From NCBI RefSeq assembly GCF_013055795.1, contig NZ_JABETO010000007.1, positions 19,147 through 83,146 of the forward strand: a stretch of DNA of 64,000 nucleotides, given 5' to 3'. A model generated the notes under the pieces. That model worked only from the letters and a program-made list of their open reading frames with translations, did not search any database and was not told where the DNA came from. The translations under genes were made by a program, and so were the position numbers. The stretch comes from Streptomyces sp. I05A-00742. Its GTDB lineage: Bacteria; Actinomycetota; Actinomycetes; Streptomycetales; Streptomycetaceae. The stretch's first letter is position 1; every line of letters starts with the position of its first letter. Of this stretch, positions 7,821 through 16,401 are shown piece after piece.

Positions 7821-8072
7821 TCAGCGCCGGTCGTCCAGTTCGTTCCACCAGCGGTCGGACTCGGGGTCGCCCGTCTCCTCGTCCCACCAGCGGTCGTCGG
7901 GGCCCCGGCGGTTGGCCACGACGGCCGCCACCGGGGGGATGACCATCGCGAACAGGCACATGCCGATGGCCGCGGGCACGGACCACAGCCGCACGACGGC
8001 CCAGGCCAGGACGAACATGCCGATGCACGTCCCCATCATGGCGAAGTACAGGTGCCGTCGCCGTGCGTACAT
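7821..8072 (-). CDS. DUF3099 membrane protein
   Basis: An 83-residue protein with two hydrophobic helices (about residues 9-30 and 33-52). An acidic, tryptophan-rich tail carries a repeated RWWDE/RWWNE motif, as in actinobacterial DUF3099 proteins of unknown function. The tail probably faces the cytoplasm. The ATG at 8072 follows a TACCGT box by six bases. Confidence 0.8.
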   Translation of the reverse strand: MYARRRHLYFAMMGTCIGMFVLAWAVVRLWSVPAAIGMCLFAMVIPPVAAVVANRRGPDDRWWDEETGDPESDRWWNELDDRR

Positions 8073-8078
8073 GGTTCA

Positions 8079-8084
8079 ACGGTA
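8079..8084 (-). promoter_or_regulatory. -10 box TACCGT of the DUF3099 gene
   Basis: TACCGT, six bases (TGAACC), then the ATG at 8072; no Shine-Dalgarno sequence. Confidence 0.6.
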
Positions 8085-8175
8085 CGGCGGGGTCCCGCCC
8101 CGGGCGAGACCCCGCGGGCGGACGTCCCGGCGGTTCCGCCGATGGACGGACGACGGGCGGCGACGGCGGACGGCA

Positions 8176-8229
8176 CGGAGGGCCGCACCCCGCCACCAGG
8201 CGTCCAGACCCCGGGGGTGCGGCCCTCCG
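8176..8229. terminator. Terminator-like hairpin after the DUF1416 gene
   Basis: Perfect 16-base-pair stem: CGGAGGGCCGCACCCC (8176-8191) pairs with GGGGTGCGGCCCTCCG (8214-8229) around a 22-base loop. There is no T-run, as is usual in Streptomyces. It ends the minus-strand sseA-DUF1416 unit. Confidence 0.8.
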
Positions 8230-8251
8230 GCCGTTCGTTGTGACCTGACCG

Positions 8252-8539
8252 TCAGACGGCGATGGCGACCTCGGCCAGCCCGCCCTCCTGGGCGACGACC
8301 GTGCGGTCGGCGGTCGCGCCCGTGACGAGCGCGCGGACCGTCCAGGTCCCCTCCGCCGCGTAGAAGCGGAACTGCCCGGTCGCGGAGGTGGGGACCTCCG
8401 CCGTGAACTCGCCGGTGCTGTCCAGCAGGCGCACGTAACCGGTGACGGGGACCCCGTCGCGGGTCACGGAACCCTGGATGGTGGTCTCACCGGGCTTGGC
8501 GGTCGAGGCGTCCGGGCCGCCTGCCTTTGCTCCACACAT
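8252..8539 (-). CDS. DUF1416 protein, sulfurtransferase partner
   Basis: A 95-residue DUF1416 protein, predicted to be a small beta-sandwich (carboxypeptidase-regulatory-like) domain. It begins MCGAKAGGPDAST and contains TTIQGSVTRDGVPVTGYVRL. In actinobacteria this family is regularly found directly after a thiosulfate-sulfurtransferase gene, as here with a 35-base gap. A role in sulfur transfer is therefore inferred, but no reaction is known. The ATG at 8539 is preceded by GGAAAGGAACG. Confidence 0.85.
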   Translation of the reverse strand: MCGAKAGGPDASTAKPGETTIQGSVTRDGVPVTGYVRLLDSTGEFTAEVPTSATGQFRFYAAEGTWTVRALVTGATADRTVVAQEGGLAEVAIAV

Positions 8540-8574
8540 GGTGCGTTCCTTTCCGTGGGCGTCAGTGGCGGGCG

Positions 8575-9417
8575 TCAGTTCGCGCCGAGCTCGATCGGCA
8601 CGCCGACGAGCGAGCCGTACTCGGTCCACGAGCCGTCGTAGTTGCGGACGTTCGGCTGCCCGAGCAGCTCGTGCAGGACGAACCACGTGTGCGCCGACCG
8701 CTCGCCGATCCGGCAGTACGCGACGGTGTCCTTCGACAGGTCCAGCCCTGCGCCCTCGTAGACGGCCCTGAGCTCCTCGTCCGACTTGAACGTGCCGTCG
8801 TCGTTGGCCGCCCTGGACCAGGGGACGTTGCGCGCCGTCGGGATGTGGCCCGGCCGCTGCGACTGCTCCTGCGGGAGGTGGGCCGGGGCGAGCAGCTTGC
8901 CGCTGAACTCGTCGGGCGACCGGACGTCGACCAGGTTCAGCGTCCCGATCGCGGCCACCGCGTCGTCCCGGAACGCGCGGATCGAGGTGTCCTGCGCCGT
9001 GGCCCGGTACTCGGTCCGCGGCCGCTGCGGCACCTCGGCCACCAGGTCGCGCGAGTCCAGCTCCCACTTCTTGCGGCCGCCGTCGAGGAGCCGGACGTCC
9101 TCGTGGCCGTACAGCTTGAAGTACCAGTACGCGTACGCGGCGAACCAGTTGTTGTTCCCGCCGTACAGAACGACCGTGTCGTCGTTCGCGATGCCCTTCC
9201 CGGACAGCAGCTCCTCGAAGCCTGCCTGGTCCACGAAGTCCCGGCGCACCGGGTCCTGGAGGTCCGTCCGCCAGTCGATCCGGATGGCGGACTTGATGTG
9301 GTTCTTGTCGTAGGCCGAGGTGTCCTCGTCGACCTCGACGATGACGGTCTTGGGGTCACCTGCGTCGATGCGGGCCTGGACCCAGTCGGCGTCCACCAGG
9401 ACGTCACTGCGGCTCAT
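8575..9417 (-). CDS. sseA: Thiosulfate/3-mercaptopyruvate sulfurtransferase
   Basis: A 280-residue two-domain rhodanese. The first domain is the inactive, structural one. The second carries the catalytic loop CRIGERS with Cys235, as in SseA-type thiosulfate sulfurtransferases that move sulfane sulfur to cyanide or other acceptors. The ATG at 9417 has a strong GGAGGAG upstream. A 120-base leader with a cysteine-containing peptide and a hairpin lies upstream, so expression probably responds to cysteine supply. Confidence 0.92.
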   Translation of the reverse strand: MSRSDVLVDADWVQARIDAGDPKTVIVEVDEDTSAYDKNHIKSAIRIDWRTDLQDPVRRDFVDQAGFEELLSGKGIANDDTVVLYGGNNNWFAAYAYWYFKLYGHEDVRLLDGGRKKWELDSRDLVAEVPQRPRTEYRATAQDTSIRAFRDDAVAAIGTLNLVDVRSPDEFSGKLLAPAHLPQEQSQRPGHIPTARNVPWSRAANDDGTFKSDEELRAVYEGAGLDLSKDTVAYCRIGERSAHTWFVLHELLGQPNVRNYDGSWTEYGSLVGVPIELGAN

Positions 9418-9520
9418 GCTGTTCTCCTCCGGGGCAGTTGCTGAGGTACGCCGGGTGCGCGCGGGGCGCCGGCACACGGCGGTGATGCGGGGAGGGGGCC
9501 GGAGCGGCCGGCCGAACGAA

Positions 9521-9537
9521 GGGGTGCGGGGCACCCC
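9521..9537 (-). promoter_or_regulatory. Hairpin directly after the leader-peptide stop
   Basis: GGGGTGC-CCC-GCACCCC, a perfect seven-base-pair hairpin one base past the leader-peptide TGA. A ribosome stalled in the peptide would affect its folding. Further GGCCGG repeats follow, allowing alternative structures before sseA. Confidence 0.6.
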
Positions 9538-9538
9538 A

Positions 9539-9619
9539 TCAGGCACGGCGACACAGCATGGCGGCCACACGGCACAGGTCGACTGCCCGCCGCTTGGTGA
9601 GATCCGCCTGTCGCCTCAT
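9539..9619 (-). CDS. Cysteine-containing leader peptide of sseA
   Basis: A 26-residue peptide, MRRQADLTKRRAVDLCRVAA followed by MLCRRA, with two Cys-Arg pairs near the end. It has the MxRR...VDLCR pattern of the short putative leader peptides found before sulfur-metabolism genes in Streptomyces and other actinobacteria. The ATG lies 6 bases after a -10 box without a ribosome-binding site. In mycobacteria, cysteine-rich upstream ORFs attenuate downstream sulfur genes when cysteinyl-tRNA is plentiful; the same is inferred here. Confidence 0.75.
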   Translation of the reverse strand: MRRQADLTKRRAVDLCRVAAMLCRRA

Positions 9620-9625
9620 GGGGCG

Positions 9626-9655
9626 ATCGTAGGGAGGGCGGGGGAGGGGTGTCAC
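9626..9655 (-). promoter_or_regulatory. Promoter of the leader peptide-sseA unit
   Basis: -35 GTGACA (9650-9655), an 18-base spacer, and -10 TACGAT (9626-9631), followed six bases later by the leader-peptide ATG at 9619. It is a good match to a housekeeping promoter giving a leaderless transcript. Confidence 0.7.
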
Positions 9656-9696
9656 CGGTGTGTCGGTATGTGAGACGGTTTGTCTCGGGTGGTGGA

Positions 9697-9806
9697 CAGC
9701 TTCAGCCCGTCCGGCGTTTGAGGACAACCGCGCGGAGCGTGGTTTGGGGGGTGCGGGGGCTTGCCCCCGCAAGAAACGGTGAAAGGGCGGGACCGGGGCG
9801 AACCCC
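9697..9806. repeat. Intergenic repeat family, copy B (right half only)
   Basis: Contains the inner arm CAGCCCGTCCGGCGTTTGAG, a hairpin GCGGGGGC-TTGC-CCCCGC, and the outer arm GAAACGGTGAAAGG before GGGACCGGGG. The left half of the family palindrome is missing. It lies immediately past the DUF2993 stop codon. Confidence 0.85.
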
Positions 9807-10511
9807 CTACCCAGCGAGCCGCACGTCCGTCCCCCCAAGCGTGATCTCCACACCCTTCTCATCCGTCACAACCTTCTCCAGCTTGATCCCCCGCGGCAGC
9901 CCCGTGATCTCCCGCTCGAAATCCGTCTTCTTGCGAATCAACTTCTCCAGCCCCGGCAGATCATCCGGCACCTTCTCCGCATGCACCCGCACCCGCGTCC
10001 CCCCCACCACACTCACCGTGGAGACAACACTCCGCTTCACCACACCCATCGGCAGCGGAACACTGCCGGTGACCTTGACCCGGCTGGTCCCGGACGCGTC
10101 CTTGCCGCCGTAGCCGACAGTGATGCCCGGTCCGGCGATACGGCCCAGGTCCTCGTAGGAGATGTGGGCGGTGCCGGTCGCCCGGTCGGCGACGGCGGAG
10201 GAGAAGCTGCTGTCGACGCGGACGCCGTGCAGGGTGGCGTCGAAGTCGCTGACCCGGATCGACTTGTCGCCCGCGCCGGCGGTCACCCCGCCGTCGAGCG
10301 AGACCTCGACCTCGTCGAGCTTGGAGTCCGCGACCTGGGTCAGGAACGGGAAGCCCTTGATGGAGACGTCCGGCGTGCCGGACATGTTCTGGCTGCTGCG
10401 TATCTTGTCCGCGGCTTCGTTCTCCGCGTACCAGACCGCACCGCGGTCGGCGGCGACGAAGAGGCCGCCCAGGACCACGACGACGATCAGCAGGGTGCGT
10501 ATGGCGCGCAT
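9807..10511 (-). CDS. DUF2993 (LmeA-like) exported lipid-binding protein
   Basis: A 234-residue protein with an N-terminal signal or anchor helix (about residues 5-22), followed by a DUF2993 domain. Mycobacterial LmeA of this family binds phospholipids in the cell envelope. Its fold resembles tubular lipid-binding proteins, and a GFPFLTQVADSKLDEV block is visible. The mature part should lie outside the membrane. A likely -10 box TAGGCT is at 10557-10562, giving a leader of about 40 bases. The gene is not obviously in an operon. Confidence 0.8.
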   Translation of the reverse strand: MRAIRTLLIVVVVLGGLFVAADRGAVWYAENEAADKIRSSQNMSGTPDVSIKGFPFLTQVADSKLDEVEVSLDGGVTAGAGDKSIRVSDFDATLHGVRVDSSFSSAVADRATGTAHISYEDLGRIAGPGITVGYGGKDASGTSRVKVTGSVPLPMGVVKRSVVSTVSVVGGTRVRVHAEKVPDDLPGLEKLIRKKTDFEREITGLPRGIKLEKVVTDEKGVEITLGGTDVRLAG

Positions 10512-10556
10512 CGGGTGACGATCCCCCAGGTTGGTTCGGGCCTTGCCGTTCCGGCG

Positions 10557-10599
10557 AGCCTACTCAGTCGGTCCTGACGACCGTTCGGTCCTGACGACC
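10557..10599 (-). promoter_or_regulatory. Promoter and tandem palindromes upstream of the DUF2993 gene
   Basis: -10 TAGGCT at 10557-10562. Immediately upstream are two copies of TCGGTCCTGACGACC (10568-10582 and 10585-10599), 17 bases apart. Each copy contains the inverted pair GGTC-ctgac-GACC. Their position over the -35 region suggests an operator. Confidence 0.5.
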
Positions 10600-10720
10600 A
10601 TGAGGACGGCCGCGGACGGCCCCTGGTTCTGCCGGCGGGGCGACGGTGACCCGACGGCCGCGCCCGGTCACGGTGCGTCGCACACCGGGCGCCCCTGCCC
10701 CCGCCCCAACCCCGTCCGCG

Positions 10721-12046
10721 TCAGAACAGCGCCCGGCCCAGCACGTAGACCACCGGACCGGCGAGGGCCAGCGGGAGGGCGACGCCCGCGGTCATGTGCA
10801 CGAAGCGCGACGGGTAGTCGTAGCTCGCCACGCGCAGACCGATGAGCGCGCAGGCGCCGGCCGCCAGGCCCAGCAGGGCCGCGGAGCCGCCGGTGTGGGT
10901 CAGCTGCCCGCCGAGCACGCCCGCGCCCGCCGCCGCGATCAGCGCGACGACCGGGGCGGCGGCCGACGGCAGCGGCAGGGCCCGGGCCAGGACCGTCGCG
11001 GCCACGGCGAGCGCCCCGACCACCACGGCGTCCTGGTCGGCGGACAGGTGCCCGGCCGCGAGGACCGCGAGGGCCGCGGAACCGGCGGCCGTCGTCAGCC
11101 CGTACAGCCGCTCGTCCGGCGAGGCATGGCTGCGCAGCTGGAGCATGACGGTCAGCAGCAGCCAGACGCCGAGCGTGCCGAGCACCACCGTGGGCGCCTG
11201 TTCGGCCTTGGCGGCCAGCAGACCGGCGTCGGCGACCAGGCCGCCCAGGAACGCCAGCGCGATGCCCTGCCGCGCCGGCCACATCCCGTTCAGCCGGAAC
11301 CAGCCGGCGGCCGTCACCGCCTGGAGCAGCACGACGGGAACGGCCAGCGCCGCCTGGCCCACGGGCGCGGCGAGCGCCACCAGGGCGGCCAGGACGGCCG
11401 TCAGCAGGGCGGGCCGGAAGCCCGGCGACAGGATCTGCGGCCGGCCCTCGGCCTTGGCCTTCTCCGCGGCCGTCATCGGCTTCGCCGGCTCCTCCGCCAC
11501 GGCGGGCACCGGCGCGTACGCCGCGTCCTGCCGAGCGGGCTCCGCCGTGAACGCCGCGGCCCGGCCCGGCTGCTGGACCTGCGGCCAGGCAGCGGCGTCC
11601 GCCGCGCGGTCCGGCGCGCCGGACCAGGCGGGCGCCGCCGAGCCGTAGGACGGCTCCGCCACCGGCAACTGCTGCTGCCAGGCCTCCGTGTCCCAGCTCT
11701 GCGTCTGCCACGTCTGCGTCGACGGCTCCTCGGCGGGCGCCCAGGCCTGCTGGTCACCGGCCGTGGGCCAGGCCGTTCCGCCCTGCTGCTGGTGCGGCTG
11801 CTGGGGGTACGGCTGCTGTTGCTGTGGCTGCTGGTACGGGTAGTCGTACGAGCCGCCGCCCGTGGCGGTGTGACCGGCCTGCGGGTCGTAGGGGGCCTGC
11901 TGCCCGTACCCGTCGTACTGCTGACCGTGCTGACCGGGTTGACCGTGCTGGCTCTGGTGCCCGTGCTGCCCGTACTCGTCGTACGGGTCCCGGGGTTGCC
12001 GGGGTTGCCGATGCTGCTGGTACGGGTCGTGGTACTGGTCGCTCAT
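10721..12046 (-). CDS. Q/P/Y-rich membrane protein of unknown function
   Basis: A 441-residue protein in two parts. Residues 1-200 are low-complexity, rich in Gln, Pro, Tyr, His and Gly (runs such as QQPQQQQPYPQQPHQQQ), and probably disordered in the cytoplasm. Residues 210-441 hold about eight hydrophobic helices. No enzymatic motif is visible and no family is recognised with confidence. The start at 12046 lies 10 bases after the moaD-like stop codon, with AGGAGG at the end of that gene, so the two are probably co-translated. Confidence 0.75.
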   Translation of the reverse strand: MSDQYHDPYQQHRQPRQPRDPYDEYGQHGHQSQHGQPGQHGQQYDGYGQQAPYDPQAGHTATGGGSYDYPYQQPQQQQPYPQQPHQQQGGTAWPTAGDQQAWAPAEEPSTQTWQTQSWDTEAWQQQLPVAEPSYGSAAPAWSGAPDRAADAAAWPQVQQPGRAAAFTAEPARQDAAYAPVPAVAEEPAKPMTAAEKAKAEGRPQILSPGFRPALLTAVLAALVALAAPVGQAALAVPVVLLQAVTAAGWFRLNGMWPARQGIALAFLGGLVADAGLLAAKAEQAPTVVLGTLGVWLLLTVMLQLRSHASPDERLYGLTTAAGSAALAVLAAGHLSADQDAVVVGALAVAATVLARALPLPSAAAPVVALIAAAGAGVLGGQLTHTGGSAALLGLAAGACALIGLRVASYDYPSRFVHMTAGVALPLALAGPVVYVLGRALF

Positions 12047-12056
12047 CGTGCCGGTG

Positions 12057-12392
12057 TCACCCTCCTGCGAAGGGCGGGAGCACTTCGACCGTGCCGCCCT
12101 CGGCCAGCTGGACCGTGGTGTGCTCGCGGGTGCCGACCGGGTCGCCGTCCACGAGGAAGGAGCAGCGCGCGAGGACCCGCGCGAACTCCGGGCGCCCCGC
12201 GTGGCGCTCCCGGGCCGCGGTCAGCGCGTCGGCGAGCGTCGGTGCCGCGTAGGGCTCCTCGGCCGTGCCGGCCGCGGCCTTCGCCGCGGCCCAATACCGG
12301 ATCGTGCCCGCCGGCACCGTCCCGCCCGGCGGCTCCGGTCGTGCCGTGTGTGTGGTCGCCACGGGCACCCCGCTTTCACGTTTCGGTTCCAT
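12057..12392 (-). CDS. MoaD/ThiS-family sulfur-carrier-like protein
   Basis: A ubiquitin-like sulfur carrier. The domain begins at GTIRYWAAAKAAAG and ends in PPFAGG. The C-terminal Gly-Gly is the site that is adenylated and thiocarboxylated in MoaD and ThiS. The true start is uncertain: ATG 12392 (used here, 111 residues), GTG 12362 (101 residues) or ATG 12428 (123 residues). None has a strong ribosome-binding site. The partner is unknown; a membrane protein gene follows and no molybdopterin genes are nearby. Confidence 0.75.
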   Translation of the reverse strand: MEPKRESGVPVATTHTARPEPPGGTVPAGTIRYWAAAKAAAGTAEEPYAAPTLADALTAARERHAGRPEFARVLARCSFLVDGDPVGTREHTTVQLAEGGTVEVLPPFAGG

Positions 12393-12565
12393 TGTTCGCT
12401 GCGTCGTCGCCGCTTCTTCCGCCTCCATGATGACGGGTACCGGGCCGCCCCCGGTCCCGGGCCGGAAAAACCGGGGCGAAAGTCAGGGGGGAATGCGGGG
12501 GAATCAGGGGAAGGACCAGGGATGGGTGGGGAAAAAACCAGGGGATCGTACGAACGGTATTCGCT

Positions 12566-12571
12566 TAGGCT
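12566..12571 (+). promoter_or_regulatory. -10 box TAGGCT of the ABC exporter operon
   Basis: TAGGCT, six bases, then GTG 12578; no ribosome-binding site. The preceding 100 bases are an unusual run of G- and A-rich clusters. Confidence 0.55.
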
Positions 12572-12577
12572 TCTGGT

Positions 12578-14311
12578 GTGCTGGTACGCCTACTCCGAGC
12601 TCGACTGAAGCCCTACTCCCGCCTCTTGGCGCTGGTAGTGCTTCTGCAACTCGTACAGACCCTCGCGACGCTCTATCTTCCCTCGCTCAACGCGGACATC
12701 ATCGACAAGGGGGTCGTGAAGGGCGACACCGGATACATCCTCACCACCGGTGGCGTGATGGCCGCCGTCGCGCTCGTCCAGATCGTCTGCTCCCTCGGCG
12801 CGGTCTACTTCGGCGCGCAGACCGCCATGGCGATCGGCCGCGACCTGCGCGCGGCCGTCTTCGACCGGGTGCAGGCCTTCTCCTCCCGCGAAGTGGGGAA
12901 GTTCGGCGCGCCCTCCCTGATCACGCGGACGACCAATGACGTCCAGCAGGTTCAGATGCTGGTCCTGATGTCGTTCACGCTGATGGTCACCGCGCCCATC
13001 ATGTGCGTCGGCGGCATTGTGATGGCCCTCCAGCAGGACGTGCCGCTGTCCGGTCTGCTGCTGGCCATCGTGCCCGTGCTCGGTGTCATCGTCGGGCTGA
13101 TCATCCGGCGGATGCGCCCCATTTTCCGGGATGTGCAGGAGCGCATCGACACCGTGAACCGCGTGCTCCGCGAGCAGATCACCGGTATTCGCGTGATTCG
13201 TGCCTTCGTCCGCGACACCCATGAACGCGAGCGCTTCGACGGGGCCAACGCCGCGCTGATGGACGTGTCACTGCGGGCCGGCCGACTGATGTCGATCATG
13301 TTCCCGGCCGTGATGCTGGTGGTGAACGTGTCCTCGGTCGCCGTGCTGTGGTTCGGCGGACACCGCATCGACGGCGGCGACATGGAGATCGGCGCCCTCA
13401 CCGCGTACCTCAGCTACCTCATGCAGATACTGATGGCCATCATGATGGCCACCTTCATGTTCATGATGGTGCCGCGTGCCGAGGTCTGCGCCGAGCGGAT
13501 CCAGGAGGTCCTGACCACCGAGTCCAGCGTGGTGCCGCCCGCCGCTCCGGTCACCGAACTGCGCGGGCACGGCCACCTCGAACTGCGCGACGTCGGGTTC
13601 CGCTACCCGGGCGCCGAGGAGCCCGTGCTCAGGAACGTCTCCCTGGTCGCGCGCCCCGGCGAGGTCACCGCCGTCATCGGCTCCACCGGCAGCGGCAAGT
13701 CCACGCTGCTCGGGCTGATCCCGCGGCTCTTCGACGCCACCGAGGGCGCGGTCCTGATCGGCGGGGTGAACGTGCGCGAGGCCGAACCGGCGCTCGTGGC
13801 CCGCACGGTGGGGCTGGTCCCCCAGAAGCCCTACCTCTTCTCCGGGACGATCGCCTCCAACCTCCGCTACGGGCGGCCGGACGCGACCGACGAGGAGCTG
13901 TGGGCGGCGCTGGAGACCGCGCAGGCCCGGGAGTTCGTCGAGGCCATGGAGGAGGGGCTCCAGGCCCCGGTCGCCCAGGGCGGCTCCAACGTCTCCGGAG
14001 GCCAGCGCCAGCGCCTGGCCATCGCCCGCGCCCTGGTCCGCAAGCCCGAGATCTATCTGTTCGACGACTCCTTCTCCGCGCTCGACTACGCCACCGACGC
14101 CCGGCTGCGGGCGGCGCTCTCCCTGGAGACCGGGGACGCCACCGTCCTCGTCGTGGCCCAGCGCGTCTCCACCATCCGTGACGCCGACCGGATCGTCGTC
14201 CTGGACGAGGGCCGCGTCGTCGGCACCGGAACCCATACCGAGCTGATGGCCTCGAACGAGACCTACCGGGAGATCGTGCTGTCCCAGCTCACCGAGGAGG
14301 AGGCCGCGTGA
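12578..14311 (+). CDS. ABC exporter subunit 1 (degenerate Walker B half)
   Basis: A 577-residue half-transporter with six transmembrane helices (about residues 20-300) and a C-terminal ATPase domain. Walker A is GSTGSGKST and the signature is VSGGQ. Walker B is YLFDDSFSALD, with Asp where the catalytic Glu should be. With the next gene it should form a heterodimeric multidrug-type exporter with one inactive ATP site, as in TM287/288 or BmrCD. The GTG start follows a -10 box by six bases. The stop codon overlaps the next start (GTGA). Confidence 0.87.
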   Translation: MLVRLLRARLKPYSRLLALVVLLQLVQTLATLYLPSLNADIIDKGVVKGDTGYILTTGGVMAAVALVQIVCSLGAVYFGAQTAMAIGRDLRAAVFDRVQAFSSREVGKFGAPSLITRTTNDVQQVQMLVLMSFTLMVTAPIMCVGGIVMALQQDVPLSGLLLAIVPVLGVIVGLIIRRMRPIFRDVQERIDTVNRVLREQITGIRVIRAFVRDTHERERFDGANAALMDVSLRAGRLMSIMFPAVMLVVNVSSVAVLWFGGHRIDGGDMEIGALTAYLSYLMQILMAIMMATFMFMMVPRAEVCAERIQEVLTTESSVVPPAAPVTELRGHGHLELRDVGFRYPGAEEPVLRNVSLVARPGEVTAVIGSTGSGKSTLLGLIPRLFDATEGAVLIGGVNVREAEPALVARTVGLVPQKPYLFSGTIASNLRYGRPDATDEELWAALETAQAREFVEAMEEGLQAPVAQGGSNVSGGQRQRLAIARALVRKPEIYLFDDSFSALDYATDARLRAALSLETGDATVLVVAQRVSTIRDADRIVVLDEGRVVGTGTHTELMASNETYREIVLSQLTEEEAA

Positions 14312-16401
14312 GCACTCCGGCGAAATCCCAGCGGGCGACGGAGCCCGAGGAGCCGGCGACGGCCACGTCGTCCCCCGCACCGGAGGGACACCCCGGGACG
14401 GAAGGGGGCAGGCAGACCGGCGAGGACGGCACGGCCGGCAAGGACGGCAAGGCCGACGCCCCGGGCCGGAGAGGCCCCGCGCCCGCGACCGGCATAGCCC
14501 GCTACATGGGCGGCCAGCCCACCGAGAAGTCCGCGGACTTCAAGGGCTCCTGCCGTCGCCTGTTCGCGCGCATGGGCCCCGAGAAGGCCATGCTCTGGGC
14601 CGTGCTGCTGCTCGGCCTGGTCAGCGTCGCGCTGACGGTGGCGGGACCGAAGGTCCTCGGCCACGCCACCGACCTGATCTTCTCCGGCGTCGTAGGGCAG
14701 CAGATGCCCGCGGGCACCACCCGGGAGCAGGCCCTCGACGCCATGCGCCGCGACGGCCACGGCAACATCGCGGACGTGCTGTCCGGCGTCGACTTCACCC
14801 CCGGCCAGGGCATCGACTTCGGCGCCGTCGGCACGGTGCTGCTGTGGGTGCTGCTGATCTACGTCGGCGCCTCCCTCTTCAGCCTCGTCCAGTCGCGGAT
14901 CGTCACGACGGCCATCCAGCGCACCGTCTTCCGGCTCCGCCGGGACGTCGAGGAGAAGCTGGCCCGGCTGCCGCTGAGCTACTTCGACAAGCAGCAGCGC
15001 GGCGAGATCCTCTCCCGCGCCACCAACGACATCGACAACATCGCCCAGACCTTCCAGCAGACGCTGGGCCAGATCATGGCCTCGGCGCTGACCATGGTCG
15101 GTGTGCTCGCGGTGATGTTCTGGATCTCCTGGCTGCTCGCCGTCGTCGCGCTGATCACGGTCCCCGTCTCGGCGGTCATCGTCACCGTCGTCGGCAAGCG
15201 GGCGCAGCCGCAGTTCGTGGCCCAGTGGGCCTCGACGGGCCGGCTCAACGCCCACATCGAGGAGATGTACACGGGCCACGCGCTGGTGAAGGTCTTCGGC
15301 CGGCAGGAGGAGTCCGCGGCGGCCTTCCGCAAGGAGAACGACGAGCTCTACCGGGCAGGCTTCAAGGCGCAGTTCATATCCGGCGTCATCCAGCCCGCGA
15401 TGATGTTCGTCGGCAACCTGAACTACGTGCTCGTCGCCGTCGTCGGCGGTCTGCGGGTGGCCAGCGGTTCGCTGTCGATCGGTGACGTCCAGGCGTTCGT
15501 GCAGTACTCGCGCCAGTTCAGCCAGCCGCTCACCCAGGTCGCCTCCATGGCCAACCTCGTCCAGTCCGGCGTCGCCTCCGCCGAGCGCGTCTTCGAACTC
15601 CTCGACGCCGAGGAGCAGTCGCCGGACGACGACGCGCTGAAGCTCGGCCGGGTCCGCGGCGAGGTCGTCTTCGACAAGGTCTCCTTCCGCTACGAGCCGG
15701 ACAAGCCCCTCATCGAGGACCTGTCCCTCACCGTCCGGCCCGGCCAGACGGTCGCCATCGTCGGCCCCACCGGCGCAGGCAAGACCACCATGGTCAACCT
15801 GCTCATGCGGTTCTACGAGGTGAACGGCGGCCGCATCACCCTCGACGGCACCGACGTCGCCTCCCTCTCCCGCGAGGAACTCCGCTCCCACATCGGCATG
15901 GTCCTCCAGGACACCTGGCTCTTCGGCGGCACCATCGCCGAGAACATCGCCTACGGCGCCCAGGGCGCGTCCAAGGAACAGATCGTCCGGGCGGCCAGGG
16001 CCACGCACGTCGACCGCTTCGTCCGCACCCTGCCCGACGGCTACGACACCGTCCTCGACGAAGAGGGCGCCAACGTCAGCGTCGGCGAGAAGCAACTCAT
16101 CACCATCGCCCGCGCTTTCCTCGCCGAGCCCGAGATCCTCGTCCTCGACGAGGCCACCAGCTCCGTCGACACCCGCACCGAAGTCCTCATCCAGCAGGCC
16201 ATGGCCCAGCTGCGGACCGGCCGCACCAGCTTTGTGATCGCCCACCGGCTGTCCACGATCCGGGATGCGGACGTGATCCTTGTGATGGAGGCCGGGCGGA
16301 TCGTGGAGCAGGGTGATCATGAGTCGCTGCTGGCGGTGGGGGGTGCGTATGCGCGGCTGTATCAGGCGCAGTTCGCGCAGGCGGTGGTGGAGGGGGCGTA
16401 G
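14308..16401 (+). CDS. ABC exporter subunit 2 (canonical Walker B half)
   Basis: A 697-residue partner of the preceding subunit. A hydrophilic, Pro/Gly/Glu-rich N-terminal extension of about 65 residues precedes the six-helix membrane domain. The ATPase has Walker A GPTGAGKTT and Walker B LVLDEATSSVD with the catalytic Glu. The signature is degenerate, VSVGE instead of LSGGQ. These defects are complementary to those of subunit 1: the two bad elements meet in one ATP site and the two good ones in the other. The substrate is unknown. Confidence 0.87.
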   Translation: MSTPAKSQRATEPEEPATATSSPAPEGHPGTEGGRQTGEDGTAGKDGKADAPGRRGPAPATGIARYMGGQPTEKSADFKGSCRRLFARMGPEKAMLWAVLLLGLVSVALTVAGPKVLGHATDLIFSGVVGQQMPAGTTREQALDAMRRDGHGNIADVLSGVDFTPGQGIDFGAVGTVLLWVLLIYVGASLFSLVQSRIVTTAIQRTVFRLRRDVEEKLARLPLSYFDKQQRGEILSRATNDIDNIAQTFQQTLGQIMASALTMVGVLAVMFWISWLLAVVALITVPVSAVIVTVVGKRAQPQFVAQWASTGRLNAHIEEMYTGHALVKVFGRQEESAAAFRKENDELYRAGFKAQFISGVIQPAMMFVGNLNYVLVAVVGGLRVASGSLSIGDVQAFVQYSRQFSQPLTQVASMANLVQSGVASAERVFELLDAEEQSPDDDALKLGRVRGEVVFDKVSFRYEPDKPLIEDLSLTVRPGQTVAIVGPTGAGKTTMVNLLMRFYEVNGGRITLDGTDVASLSREELRSHIGMVLQDTWLFGGTIAENIAYGAQGASKEQIVRAARATHVDRFVRTLPDGYDTVLDEEGANVSVGEKQLITIARAFLAEPEILVLDEATSSVDTRTEVLIQQAMAQLRTGRTSFVIAHRLSTIRDADVILVMEAGRIVEQGDHESLLAVGGAYARLYQAQFAQAVVEGA

